Assembly (NCBI GenBank): GCA_029850565.1
Contig: JARCRR010000078.1
Coordinates: 1-26,545 of the forward strand
Source: Gallionella sp.
GTDB lineage: Bacteria > Pseudomonadota > Gammaproteobacteria > Burkholderiales > Gallionellaceae
Direction of reading: 5' to 3'
Length of the DNA: 26,545 bases
Within the stretch, counting starts at the first letter, position 1; each line of letters begins with the position of its first letter. The notes under the pieces were generated by a model. It was given only the letters and a program-made list of their open reading frames with translations. It ran no database searches and had not been told where the DNA came from. The translations under genes and the position numbers were made by a program. Positions 1 to 8,562 of this stretch are shown piece by piece.

Positions 1-1
1 G

Positions 2-124
2 AGCCTGGCGGCCGCACAACTGGACGATGATGAAACCGCCTCTGGCAGCGAAGCCTTCCGCGATGTGAGCCTCGACAGCTTGCTGCTGTTGGGGCAAGGG
101 GGGCAGGATTGGACTATTTATTAA
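2..124 (+). CDS. 3' end of an unidentified protein gene (window starts inside it)
   Basis: An open frame enters from the left edge and ends at TAA (122-124), leaving about 40 codons. The visible C-terminus is acidic (a run DDDE followed by TASGSEAF) and ends in a leucine-rich stretch, then GGQDWTIY. I do not recognise the family, and too little is present for a functional call. It is read in the same direction as ttcA, but the 117-bp gap holding an inverted-repeat element makes a tight operon unlikely. Confidence 0.5.
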   Translation, partial: SLAAAQLDDDETASGSEAFRDVSLDSLLLLGQGGQDWTIY

Positions 125-145
125 CAACTGGAAAATCAAAAGCCT

Positions 146-218
146 CACCACAGAGACACCGAGACACAGAGAAATGCGTAGTAACGCTGGTTTTGGTAAT
201 CTCTGCGTCTCTGTTGTG
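146..218. repeat. small imperfect inverted-repeat element upstream of ttcA
   Basis: The left arm (146-172) is a purine-rich run built on CACAGAGACAC and GAGACACAGAGA. The right arm (200-218) is its imperfect reverse complement, built on TCTCTGCGTCTCTG and ending TTGTG. The 27-bp centre is unique. The arms can form a long imperfect hairpin. The composition matches the CACAGAGACACAGAG-type palindromes I remember as dispersed intergenic repeats in several bacterial genomes; that link is from memory and was not tested. It ends 23 bp before the ttcA start codon, so it lies in the ttcA 5' leader or promoter. Confidence 0.55.
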
Positions 219-241
219 AAAAGGTTTGAACCTATAAAGAA

Positions 242-1096
242 ATGAACGACATCACCCAACCTATCCATTTCGAACACCATTCCACCAACTTCAACCGTCT
301 GAAAGGCCGGCTGGAAAGTTCGGTCGGCAAGGCCATCGGCGACTTCAACATGATCGAGGACGGCGACACCGTGATGGTGTGCCTCTCCGGCGGCAAGGAC
401 TCCTACACGCTGCTCGACATCCTGCTCACGCTGCGCAAGCGCGCGCCCATAGCCTTCAAGATCGTGGCGATGAACCTGGACCAGAAGCAGCCGGGTTTTC
501 CTGCGGATGTGTTGCCGAATTATCTGAAGAAGATCGGTGTCGATTTCCACATCGAGACGCAAGACACTTACTCCATCGTCAAAGAAAAAATACCGGAAGG
601 GAAAACCACCTGCTCGCTGTGCTCGCGTCTGCGCCGCGGCATCATCTACAAGGTGGCGGGCGAATTGGGGGCGAACAAGATCGCGCTCGGACACCACCGC
701 GACGACATGGTGGAGACGCTATTCTTGAATATGTTCTTCGGCGGCAAGCTCAAGGCCATGCCGCCCAAGCTGGTCACCGACAAGGGCGACCACATCGTCA
801 TCCGTCCGCTGGCCTATTGTGCCGAGAAGGACATCGCCCGCTACGCGCGCGGCATGGAATTCCCCATCATCCCGTGCAATCTGTGCGGCTCGCAGGAGAA
901 TCTGCAACGGCAGAACATCAAGGAGATGCTCACCAACTGGGAACGCCAGTATCCGGGGCGTTCGCAGACCATCTTCTCTGCCATGCAAAACGTCAAACCT
1001 TCGCATCTGCTCGATGGCAGCTTGTTCGATTTCAAGAATATGCAGTTGGGTGCGGCTGTGGATGAAGGAGATGTAGCCTTTGACGAGCAAGCGTAG
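242..1096 (+). CDS. ttcA: tRNA 2-thiocytidine(32) synthetase TtcA
   Basis: TtcA activates C32 of certain tRNAs with ATP and replaces its oxygen with sulfur; it is a cytoplasmic iron-sulfur enzyme. The 284-residue product has the PP-loop ATP motif SGGKDS at residues 49-54 and the family cysteines in two CxxC motifs, C124/C127 (within TTCSLCSRLRRG) and C212/C215 (within PCNLCGSQ). Other blocks highly conserved with the E. coli protein are LDQKQPGFP, GHHRDD and PGR..T.FSAMQNV. The length is slightly below that of E. coli TtcA because the C-terminal tail is shorter. The start at 242 gives the usual N-terminus ahead of FNMIEDGD; only a weak Shine-Dalgarno (AAAGAA) precedes it. An inverted-repeat element lies just upstream. 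Confidence 0.96.
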   Translation: MNDITQPIHFEHHSTNFNRLKGRLESSVGKAIGDFNMIEDGDTVMVCLSGGKDSYTLLDILLTLRKRAPIAFKIVAMNLDQKQPGFPADVLPNYLKKIGVDFHIETQDTYSIVKEKIPEGKTTCSLCSRLRRGIIYKVAGELGANKIALGHHRDDMVETLFLNMFFGGKLKAMPPKLVTDKGDHIVIRPLAYCAEKDIARYARGMEFPIIPCNLCGSQENLQRQNIKEMLTNWERQYPGRSQTIFSAMQNVKPSHLLDGSLFDFKNMQLGAAVDEGDVAFDEQA

Positions 1097-1158
1097 TAGG
1101 GTTCGTCTAGAGGATTAGCGTTGGTGTCACAGGGTGTAACGCTTAAAGGAGTGTCGAA

Positions 1159-1722
1159 ATGAACCAAAAACAAAAGATCACCTTATGGGTCGGCTTTTTC
1201 AATCTGGTTTTTCTGATGCTGTTTCCTCCCTTTGATTCACTGACGGTCACGGGCGCCAATGCGCTGGTCTTCGCGGGCTTCAGTTTTGTGTTCTCGCACA
1301 GTGCCAGCGAAGCCATCAATACGGATGTCCTGTTCCTCGAGATGGTGGTGTTGCTGGTCAATATCGGCGTTGCCTGGCTGCTGTTTCGAGATACGAAGAA
1401 TGTCGGTTCGAAACGTCGATTCAATGTTCAGAATGCAATTCTGATAGTCGTTGCAATCAACCTGACTGTCATCCTGCTATTTCCGCCTTTTGAGAATGTC
1501 GTCGAGATCAACAGTCCGATCATGTCCGACTTCCAGGGTTTCTACTTCATCTTTTCGGCTGACCCGATGCACGCCATCATCACTTCGGTGTTGTATGAGG
1601 AAGTAGTCTTCGTACTGTTCAACGGAGCGTTGGCATGGCTCTTCTTCCGTGAGGAGAAGAGCAGAGAGATGACGCCGAAAGAGCAGATGGAGCTGATGCG
1701 TAAGATCAGCGGCAAGAAATAG
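1159..1722 (+). CDS. four-helix membrane protein with internal duplication, function unknown
   Basis: This 187-residue protein has about four hydrophobic helices and no signal peptide or enzyme motif that I recognise. It is built from two homologous halves. The first (about residues 14-77) reads NLVFLMLFPPFDS, then GFSFVFS, then NIGVAWLLFRDTK. The second (about residues 106-167) reads NLTVILLFPPFEN, then GFYFIFS, then NGALAWLFFREEK. Each half is helix, LFPPF turn, loop, helix, charged end. The C-terminus is a basic, charged tail. A good Shine-Dalgarno (AAAGGAG, 1145-1151) precedes the ATG, and an AGCGTT/AACGCT inverted repeat (1117-1122, 1138-1143) lies just before that. It follows ttcA by 62 bp and may be cotranscribed. 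No function is assigned. Confidence 0.75.
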   Translation: MNQKQKITLWVGFFNLVFLMLFPPFDSLTVTGANALVFAGFSFVFSHSASEAINTDVLFLEMVVLLVNIGVAWLLFRDTKNVGSKRRFNVQNAILIVVAINLTVILLFPPFENVVEINSPIMSDFQGFYFIFSADPMHAIITSVLYEEVVFVLFNGALAWLFFREEKSREMTPKEQMELMRKISGKK

Positions 1723-1745
1723 CCCGGGTGTCGGCTGATAAGACA

Positions 1746-2198
1746 TTAAATCTTCACCGCGACCTTGAAGATCACCTTGCGCACCATTCCGTTTGCCACC
1801 AGCGGCGCGTGCGCGTCCTCCGGGAAGAAGATACAGAAATGATCGGGTGGCACGGCCACCCATGAGGCGGGCGCATCGTGGAAGAAGCGAATGTCGCGCT
1901 CCTCACTGTGCTCGCCCACCGGGTTATGGCAATCCGCCAGCGGCTTCCAACCCATCTGTTCATCACCCTGCAACACCAACTGGATATCGATGTAACGCCG
2001 ATGCGCTTCCAGCCGCGCCATCTCTTTCGTCTTGCCCGGCACCTGTTCCACGATGGCGATCAGGTCATCGCCGACGATGTTGTAGCGCCCCGGGGCGAGT
2101 GCGAACAAGTCGGTGTTGCGAATATAGTCGAACACGCGCGGGAACAAAGGATGCAGCACGGTGTAGCGTCCTGCGCCATCGATATTACTGAAGATCAT
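1746..2198 (-). CDS. YhcH/YjgK/YiaL family (DUF386) protein
   Basis: The 150-residue product is a DUF386/YhcH-YjgK-YiaL cupin-like protein. Members are metal-binding beta-barrel proteins, in some cases linked to sugar or sialic acid metabolism and to biofilm phenotypes. The family block LEAHRRYIDIQLVLQG lies in the middle of the chain. The C-terminal part carries FFPEDAHAPLV and ends VRKVIFKV, as expected for the family's metal-site histidine and last strand. The ATG at 2198 is preceded by GGAGAG, a good ribosome-binding site. Its neighbours are unrelated (convergent membrane protein; diguanylate cyclase 48 bp upstream on the same strand), so the substrate cannot be inferred from context. Confidence 0.88.
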   Translation of the reverse strand: MIFSNIDGAGRYTVLHPLFPRVFDYIRNTDLFALAPGRYNIVGDDLIAIVEQVPGKTKEMARLEAHRRYIDIQLVLQGDEQMGWKPLADCHNPVGEHSEERDIRFFHDAPASWVAVPPDHFCIFFPEDAHAPLVANGMVRKVIFKVAVKI

Positions 2199-2246
2199 TG
2201 TCTCTCCATGAGATATGGTATTGCATGATTCGGCAGGGTGCGAAAA

Positions 2247-3671
2247 TCACGATTCACTTTTGTTGTAGGTCGCAACACGATTACGACCGGAATCCTTGGC
2301 TTGGTATAGCGCCTCATCGGCCTTGCGCAAAGCCGAATCGAAGTCGCCCAGATTGTCCCCCTCGGCGACACCAATGCTTGCCGTGACATGCAATTCACCT
2401 TGCTCAAGGTTGATCGGGTTCTCGATGATACTTTGAAGAATCCGCCGCGCAGTACTGACGCCGCTTCCCGGAGAAGGTGCCTCGAGCATCACCACGAATT
2501 CTTCACCGCCGTAGCGCGCAACCAGGTCGTTGGGGCGGCACTGCTGTTTCACTACGCGCGCAGTCTCTGCCAGTACGCCATCGCCAACCTGATGCCCATA
2601 TTTATCGTTGATGCGCTTGAAATGATCTATATCGATCATCAGAACGGCAATGCGGGTTCCATCGTATCGCCAGCGCTCATACAAACGTCCTCCTTCCGAG
2701 AACAGATGACGCCGGTTGCATAGGCCGGTCAGAGGATCGGTGCGGTTGTCATATTCCAATTGTGTTGTGCGTTCACTGATTTGCTCGTGATAAACCAACA
2801 GCTCTGTATTTGCACTGGTCAACTCTCTTGCCAGCAGGCCGACCTCGTCGCGTCGCGAGATCAAATAATCGGGAAGCTGCTGCTGTGTTCCCATGTTGTT
2901 GGCGAAACGCTGCAAAATGCGCAGCGGGCGTGTCACTACATAGTACGATCCAAGGATAATTATTCCGATGACTAGCGCCAGCAAGATCACTGCAGTAGTG
3001 ATGAAACGATCACTTCCTGCTTTCAACAATTCCAATTCGTTATCCATCGGTAATGTCAGGCTAATCCCGCCGCGTACCTCCCCGATTTTGTAATCCTGAA
3101 AACCGTGACAACGCAGACAACTCTGCTCGACATATAAAGGCGCCATGAAACGGTAATAATTTTTCCCCTCCTGATAGCTGAACTCGGAGGCTTCCTTCAG
3201 GCCGGATTCGAACTTCTTCAGGCTGCGCATCTCGAAATCGTCTGGAGCATTGTTTGGATTGATCGTCTTCAGGCTGGTCAGATGAAAACGGATATCCGCA
3301 TTCTTCGCCGTCAGCTCGGACAGCTCGCGGCTCATCAGCGCCGGATTCTTCAGCGTATACACATTGCCATTGGTGTCGGTAATCTCCGGCACGACCGTGC
3401 TTTTCTCGCCGTGTCCCGGCCCGACTTCATACAGATAGCGGTTGGTCTCCATGCCCGGCTGCTTGCGCACATAGACACCCCCGTAAGAAGCGTTCCAACT
3501 GCGCGTAAGCACGATCTGCTGATACAGCATGCGAGCTTGTTGATGCAGGAATTTATCAAGATTGCGATGTGCAAGATCATCGAACCACACCGCCGTCAGG
3601 ACAAACGTGACTATCAGCGCGCTGGAGATCAGCACGCCAAGTTTTCTGCCCACGGAGCCGGTCAACCTCAT
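2247..3671 (-). CDS. membrane diguanylate cyclase with DUF3365 heme-type sensor domain
   Basis: This predicted enzyme makes cyclic di-GMP at the inner membrane. Order in the 474-residue protein: helix 1 (about 12-30); a periplasmic DUF3365 (Tll0287-like) domain to about 218 containing C185-L-R-C188-H189, a CxxCH motif for covalent heme c; helix 2 (about 223-246); a HAMP-like linker with TRPLRILQRFANNM and a short coiled coil; then a GGDEF domain. The active-site signature is GGEEF (388-392), a functional variant. The inhibitory I-site RPND (379-382) lies exactly five residues ahead, so product inhibition is expected. The ATG at 3671 is chosen; a GTG at 3716 would add 15 residues but has a Shine-Dalgarno that is too close and lies in an inverted repeat. 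Redox or gas sensing is inferred from the heme motif. Confidence 0.9.
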   Translation of the reverse strand: MRLTGSVGRKLGVLISSALIVTFVLTAVWFDDLAHRNLDKFLHQQARMLYQQIVLTRSWNASYGGVYVRKQPGMETNRYLYEVGPGHGEKSTVVPEITDTNGNVYTLKNPALMSRELSELTAKNADIRFHLTSLKTINPNNAPDDFEMRSLKKFESGLKEASEFSYQEGKNYYRFMAPLYVEQSCLRCHGFQDYKIGEVRGGISLTLPMDNELELLKAGSDRFITTAVILLALVIGIIILGSYYVVTRPLRILQRFANNMGTQQQLPDYLISRRDEVGLLARELTSANTELLVYHEQISERTTQLEYDNRTDPLTGLCNRRHLFSEGGRLYERWRYDGTRIAVLMIDIDHFKRINDKYGHQVGDGVLAETARVVKQQCRPNDLVARYGGEEFVVMLEAPSPGSGVSTARRILQSIIENPINLEQGELHVTASIGVAEGDNLGDFDSALRKADEALYQAKDSGRNRVATYNKSES

Positions 3672-3712
3672 AACGATCTTGCGTAACGTTGATGGTCGAA
3701 TGGTAGCAGACC

Positions 3713-3740
3713 GCACTTCCTGCTGGTAGCGTGGAAGTGC
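3713..3740. repeat. 8-bp perfect inverted repeat upstream of the diguanylate cyclase
   Basis: GCACTTCC (3713-3720) and GGAAGTGC (3733-3740) are perfect reverse complements separated by 12 bp. The pair covers the possible GTG start of the cyclase gene and lies between cytochrome b561 and the cyclase, both on the minus strand. It has no following T-run, so a simple intrinsic terminator is unlikely; an operator or mRNA hairpin is possible. The rest of the 131-bp gap (3672-3802) shows nothing else clear. Confidence 0.35.
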
Positions 3741-3802
3741 CGGATCCCGTTACCGGACGACTCCCGATGCCTTGTCGAACAGCAATGCAACAGCGAGCGT
3801 AC

Positions 3803-4351
3803 TCAGTCGCGGCCGGGGAGCATGCGCGTCAGCGTGTTGTCGCGCTTGATGTAGTGATGGTACAGGGCGGCAACCACATGCAGGCCGAGCAGGTAATAGC
3901 CGGTAGTGCCGACGAACTCGTGTAGTTCTTTGATCTGTTTTGCGAGGTCTTTATCTTCGCCGATCAGCGCGGGCAGTTCCAGACCGAAGAAGGGGATGAC
4001 TTTGCCGGACGCGCTGAGTACCAGCCAGCCTGTCAGCGGCATGACTATCATCAGTGCGTAGAGCGCGAGGTGCATTAGCTTGGCGGCTAACTGCTGCAAC
4101 TTTTCCGGCTTGGGTTGGATGTTCGGGGTGGGGCCGGACAGGCGTGCGGCGATGCGTAGCCAGACCAGTACAAACACCAATAATCCCAACATGAAGTGCC
4201 AAGTTTTCAATGCTTCACGCGGGTCGCTGCCTTTTTCGTACAAGACACGCAACTCGATGCTGGCATACAACGCGATGAACAACAGCAGCATCAGCCAGTG
4301 GATGCCGATGGAAAGCGAACCGTAACGGGTGGTGGTGTTCTTCCAATTCAT
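3803..4351 (-). CDS. cytochrome b561 family protein
   Basis: This is a small integral membrane di-heme b cytochrome (CybB-like), about 182 residues with four hydrophobic helices. CybB proteins move electrons at the inner membrane, for example between ubiquinol and superoxide. Histidines suited to heme ligation lie in the four helices: H18 (IGIHWL), H52 (KTWHFMLG), H144 (KELHEF) and H158 (LLGLHVVAALYHH). The C-terminal YHHYIKRDNTLTRMLPG block is a strong family match. The ATG at 4351 follows GGAG at good spacing and starts just before the conserved RYGSLSIGIHW; an upstream extension to 4489 lacks conserved sequence. It lies 70 bp downstream of trhP on the same strand, possibly the last gene of that run. 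Confidence 0.93.
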   Translation of the reverse strand: MNWKNTTTRYGSLSIGIHWLMLLLFIALYASIELRVLYEKGSDPREALKTWHFMLGLLVFVLVWLRIAARLSGPTPNIQPKPEKLQQLAAKLMHLALYALMIVMPLTGWLVLSASGKVIPFFGLELPALIGEDKDLAKQIKELHEFVGTTGYYLLGLHVVAALYHHYIKRDNTLTRMLPGRD

Positions 4352-4421
4352 CGTGATCTCCTGGTTTGTGATGGGGCGACGGAGTCGTGGACAAGCGGGA
4401 TGCACCGAAGTTCTTCGGTGC

Positions 4422-5759
4422 TTATATAAACCTCGCCACCATCCCCTTGGCCAGCTCGCCCTGCAACGGTATCCGTACGCGATGACCACTCCCCGGCGCG
4501 ACGACGATAGGGCTGCCTTCCATGCTGCGCATCTCTTTCAATTCGATGATGCTGTTACCTGCTGGGTGGATGATCTCCAGCTTGTCGCCGACGGAGAATT
4601 TGTTCTTCACGTCGATCTCGGCCATGCCGTTGGCGCAGGCCACGATGTCGCCGACGTATTGCTGACGGAAACTTTCGGAGTGGCCGCGCATGTAGTTCTG
4701 CTGTTCGTGGGTGTGATGGCGTTCGTAGAAGCCGTCGGTGTAGCCGCGGTTGGCCAGCGCGTCCAGCGCGCCCAGCAACTCCAGATTGAAGGGGCGACCT
4801 TTGACGGCATCGTCGATGGCCTGGCGATACACCTGCGCGGTGCGTGCCACGTAGTAGATGGATTTGGTGCGACCTTCCACTTTGAGCGAGTCCACGCCGA
4901 TCTTCACCAACCGTTCGACATGCTCCACCGCGCGCAGGTCTTTCGAGTTCATGATGTAAGTGCCGTGCTCGTCTTCCAGCACCGGCATCAACTCGCCAGG
5001 ATGATCCTGGCGCGAGATGACGTAGACGCGGTCAGCCAACGGGTGGCGCGGTTGCGAACCGCAATCGGACAGTTGGCTTTCACTCAATGCTTTGTCGAAA
5101 TCGAAGTCGATCTTCTCGATGTGGCCGGTGCCGTCTTCAACGGCGCTGTCCACTTTGTAATCCCAGCGGCAGGAATTGGTGCAGGTGCCCTGGTTGGCGT
5201 CGCGGTGGTTGAAGTAGCCGGACAGCAGGCAGCGGCCGGAGTAGGCGATGCACAGTGCGCCGTGGATGAACACTTCGAGTTCGATGTCCGGGCATTGCTG
5301 GCGTATCTCTTCGATCTCGTCGAGCGACAGCTCGCGCGACAAGATGACGCGTGACAGGCCGAGCGATTTCCAGAATTTCACTGCCGCATAGTTCACCGTG
5401 TTGGCCTGCACCGACAAGTGAATCTCTTGCTCGGGCCAGCGCTCGCGCACCATCGCAATGAGGCCGGGATCGGCCATGATGAGCGCATCCGGTTTCATCG
5501 CGATGACGGGTTCCATGTCCGCCATATAGGTCTTCACCTTGGCGTTGTGCGGCATCAGATTGCTGGCAACGAACAGCTTCTTGCCCAGCGCATGCGCCTC
5601 TTGGATGCCGATGCCAAGCTCTTCCAATTTGAACTCATTATTGCGTGCACGCAGTGAATAGCGCGGTTGCCCGGCATACACTGCGTCCGCCCCGAACGAG
5701 TAGGCGGTGCGCATCTTGTCGAGGGTGCCAGCAGGCAATAAGAGTTCAGGTGTCTTCAT
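4422..5759 (-). CDS. trhP: peptidase U32 family tRNA hydroxylation protein TrhP (YegQ)
   Basis: TrhP (YegQ) is a U32-family protein that, in E. coli, acts with prephenate in forming 5-hydroxyuridine at position 34 of tRNAs; U32 proteins carry a cysteine-bound iron-sulfur cluster rather than being proven proteases. The 445-residue chain has the U32 signature EVFIHGALC..SGRCLLS, with C170, C177, C193 and C197 clustered. The N-terminus PELLLPAGTLDKMRTAYSFGADAVY is typical of the family. The start at 5759 lies only 6 bp after the metF stop. No clear Shine-Dalgarno is visible, so translation is probably coupled to metF. E. coli yegQ is not part of a met operon; here the gene rides on the SAM-cycle transcript. 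Confidence 0.9.
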   Translation of the reverse strand: MKTPELLLPAGTLDKMRTAYSFGADAVYAGQPRYSLRARNNEFKLEELGIGIQEAHALGKKLFVASNLMPHNAKVKTYMADMEPVIAMKPDALIMADPGLIAMVRERWPEQEIHLSVQANTVNYAAVKFWKSLGLSRVILSRELSLDEIEEIRQQCPDIELEVFIHGALCIAYSGRCLLSGYFNHRDANQGTCTNSCRWDYKVDSAVEDGTGHIEKIDFDFDKALSESQLSDCGSQPRHPLADRVYVISRQDHPGELMPVLEDEHGTYIMNSKDLRAVEHVERLVKIGVDSLKVEGRTKSIYYVARTAQVYRQAIDDAVKGRPFNLELLGALDALANRGYTDGFYERHHTHEQQNYMRGHSESFRQQYVGDIVACANGMAEIDVKNKFSVGDKLEIIHPAGNSIIELKEMRSMEGSPIVVAPGSGHRVRIPLQGELAKGMVARFI

Positions 5760-5765
5760 GTGGGG

Positions 5766-6602
5766 TTACGCGCGATAGCCGAGACGGTTCAATATCTCGA
5801 TGGAGGCGTTTGCCTGGTTCAAGGTGTAGAAGTGCAGTGCGGGCGCGCCACCGGCGATGAGCTTCTCGCACAGTTGTGTGACGGCATCGCGGCCAAAGGC
5901 CTGCACCGATTCCACATCATCGCCGTAACCTTCCATGGTCTTGCGCATCCAACGCGGGATCTCTGCACCACAGGTGTCGGAGAAACGTGCGAGCTGCGAG
6001 TAACGTACGATAGGCATGATGCCCGGTACGATAGGTGTAGTGACGCCGAGCTTGCGAGTCTCATCGACGAATCGGAAGTAAGCATCTGCGTTGTAGAAAT
6101 ACTGCGTGATGGCGGAGTTGGCACCGGCGTTAATCTTGCGCTTGAAGTTGAGCATGTCTTCGCGCGCCGAGTTCGCTTGCGGGTGGAACTCGGGATAAGC
6201 GGCGACTTCGATGTGGAAGTGCTCACCGGTCTGTGCGCGAATGAATGACACCAACTCGTTGGCGTAGTGAAACTCGCCGATGCTGGCCATACCGGACGGC
6301 ATATCGCCGCGCAATGCGACGATACGTTTGATGCCCATCTCTTTGTAGGTCTCCAATAGTGTGCTGATGTTCTCACGCGTGCCGCCGACGCAAGACAGAT
6401 GTGGGGCGGCTTGGTGTCCTTCTGCATGGATGAGTCTGATGGTGTCCAGCGTGCGGTCTTGCGTGGAACCGCCCGCACCGAAGGTGCAAGAAAAGAACTC
6501 GGGCTTTAACGCAGCCAAGCGCTTACGCGCGGCAGTGAGCTTCTCAGCACCTTCAGGTGTTTGCGGAGGGAAGAATTCGAAACTGATGGGTGGAAGACTC
6601 AT
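5766..6602 (-). CDS. metF: methylenetetrahydrofolate reductase MetF
   Basis: MetF reduces 5,10-methylene-THF to 5-methyl-THF using FAD and NAD(P)H. This supplies the methyl group that turns homocysteine into methionine. The 278-residue length fits bacterial MetF. Recognisable blocks are ISFEFFPPQTPEG at the N-terminus (with the catalytic-type Glu), FGAGGSTQDRT, HLSCVG, RGDMP, DAYFRFVDETRKLGV and PGIMPI. The ATG at 6602 is preferred because it starts directly at MSLPPISFEFFPP and follows a GAGGAAA ribosome-binding site; a start at 6647 would add unconserved residues. It overlaps the upstream membrane gene by 4 bp (ATGA), and trhP follows after 6 bp, so the three genes are translationally linked. 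Confidence 0.96.
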   Translation of the reverse strand: MSLPPISFEFFPPQTPEGAEKLTAARKRLAALKPEFFSCTFGAGGSTQDRTLDTIRLIHAEGHQAAPHLSCVGGTRENISTLLETYKEMGIKRIVALRGDMPSGMASIGEFHYANELVSFIRAQTGEHFHIEVAAYPEFHPQANSAREDMLNFKRKINAGANSAITQYFYNADAYFRFVDETRKLGVTTPIVPGIMPIVRYSQLARFSDTCGAEIPRWMRKTMEGYGDDVESVQAFGRDAVTQLCEKLIAGGAPALHFYTLNQANASIEILNRLGYRA

Positions 6603-6961
6603 ATCTTTTTCCTCATGACTTGGGCAGCCGCAGAGCTTAATGCCCAAGAGAAAATGCTGTACAACACCGCGCCCAAGACGCCATACCAGAAACTATCAAC
6701 CACGAACCCTTTCAAAATCGACCCGGCGAACCAGAACAGCAGTCCGTTGATGACGAAGATGAACAAGCCCAAGGTGATGAGCGTGACAGGCAAGGTGAGT
6801 ATCAAGAAGATCGGGCGGATGAGCGTGTTGACCAAGCCGAGCACAAAGGCGGCGATGACGGCTGCCATGAAGCCGGTCACATGGATACCCGGCACTAGGT
6901 TCGCAACGGCGAATAGTGCCAAAGAATTCAAAGCCCAGATGAATAGTAGTCGTAGCAACAT
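6599..6961 (-). CDS. phage holin family (PF04020) small membrane protein
   Basis: A 120-residue, very hydrophobic protein with four predicted helices and almost no soluble part, matching the PF04020 (phage holin superfamily 4, formerly DUF360/YvlD-like) family. The blocks NLVPGIHVTGF, LGLVNTLIRPIFLILTLPVTLITLGLF and a C-terminal basic RKK tail are typical. Despite the name these are usually chromosomal proteins of unknown role, not lysis proteins, and nothing here suggests a prophage. It sits between ahcY and metF, an arrangement I recall from other betaproteobacteria. Its stop overlaps the metF start by 4 bp (ATGA). The start at 6961 has only a weak Shine-Dalgarno (AAAGAA). It lies 63 bp from ahcY, across a hairpin. 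Confidence 0.88.
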   Translation of the reverse strand: MLLRLLFIWALNSLALFAVANLVPGIHVTGFMAAVIAAFVLGLVNTLIRPIFLILTLPVTLITLGLFIFVINGLLFWFAGSILKGFVVDSFWYGVLGAVLYSIFSWALSSAAAQVMRKKI

Positions 6962-6980
6962 TGTTCTTTATAAATGTTAA

Positions 6981-7000
6981 GGGGCGGGAAATCCCGCCCC
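6981..7000 (-). terminator. GC-rich hairpin after ahcY (terminator or processing site)
   Basis: GGGGCGGG (6981-6988) pairs perfectly with CCCGCCCC (6993-7000) across a 4-base loop, 24 bp after the ahcY stop. On the minus strand the hairpin is followed by TTAACATTTAT, a poor U-tract. It is therefore probably a leaky terminator or an mRNA 3'-end stabiliser that lowers expression of the downstream membrane gene, metF and trhP relative to ahcY. Confidence 0.6.
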
Positions 7001-7024
7001 GTCATCATACCTGCAACCAGTTAA

Positions 7025-8431
<1,407 letters not shown>

Positions 8432-8437
8432 AGTGCA

Positions 8438-8466
8438 CTCCATTCATCTAAAAAGTTAATGAATGG
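8438..8466 (-). promoter_or_regulatory. ahcY Shine-Dalgarno and its masking hairpin
   Basis: Read on the minus strand, CCATTCAT (8466-8459) can pair perfectly with ATGAATGG (8447-8440) over an 11-nt loop. The last two bases of that stem are the first two of the ahcY Shine-Dalgarno GGAG (8441-8438). The first two bases of the stem (8466-8465) are the end of the riboswitch P1 strand GCACCC (8470-8465). P1 and the masking hairpin therefore compete for the same bases, which suggests translational control: SAH-bound P1 would open the hairpin and free the ribosome-binding site. The pairing is seen directly; the mechanism is inferred. Confidence 0.6.
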
Positions 8467-8547
8467 GTGCAGTTGAAACGGGTGAACCACTGGCTCCGAG
8501 CCTGACGGGGGACTGGTTGTCCAGACCCGCTGCAGCACCCCTCGGAG
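8465..8547 (-). ncRNA. SAH riboswitch controlling ahcY
   Basis: On the minus strand this leader matches the SAH riboswitch class found upstream of ahcY in beta- and gammaproteobacteria. The order is CTCCGAG (8547-8541), GGGTGCTGCAGCGG, a variable stem-loop, AGGCTCGGAGC, GGTTCACCCGTTTCAACTGCACCC. CTCCGAG and CTCGGAG (8500-8494) are perfect complements and form the expected pseudoknot. GGGTGC (8540-8535) pairs with GCACCC (8470-8465) as helix P1. The element starts 15 bp after the metK stop and ends about 33 nt before the ahcY ATG, so it is most likely part of a metK-ahcY transcript. Binding SAH should turn ahcY on. Confidence 0.93.
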
Positions 8548-8562
8548 GGTGGGTGTTACGAA

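Noticed and set aside
3672..3716. GTG start of the diguanylate cyclase at 3716
   Set aside because: The only Shine-Dalgarno-like bases touch the start codon and the site lies in an 8-bp inverted repeat. The ATG at 3671 gives a normal short N-terminus before helix 1, though it also lacks a strong ribosome-binding site, so some doubt remains.
4329..5354. Plus-strand open frame of 341 codons
   Set aside because: It lies antisense to trhP, which has a full U32 signature. The antisense frame is Val/His/Asp rich with no recognisable motif, as expected from a GC-rich gene read backwards.
6599..6961. Prophage lysis holin
   Set aside because: The PF04020 name is misleading. The gene is embedded in a metabolic cluster and there are no other phage genes.
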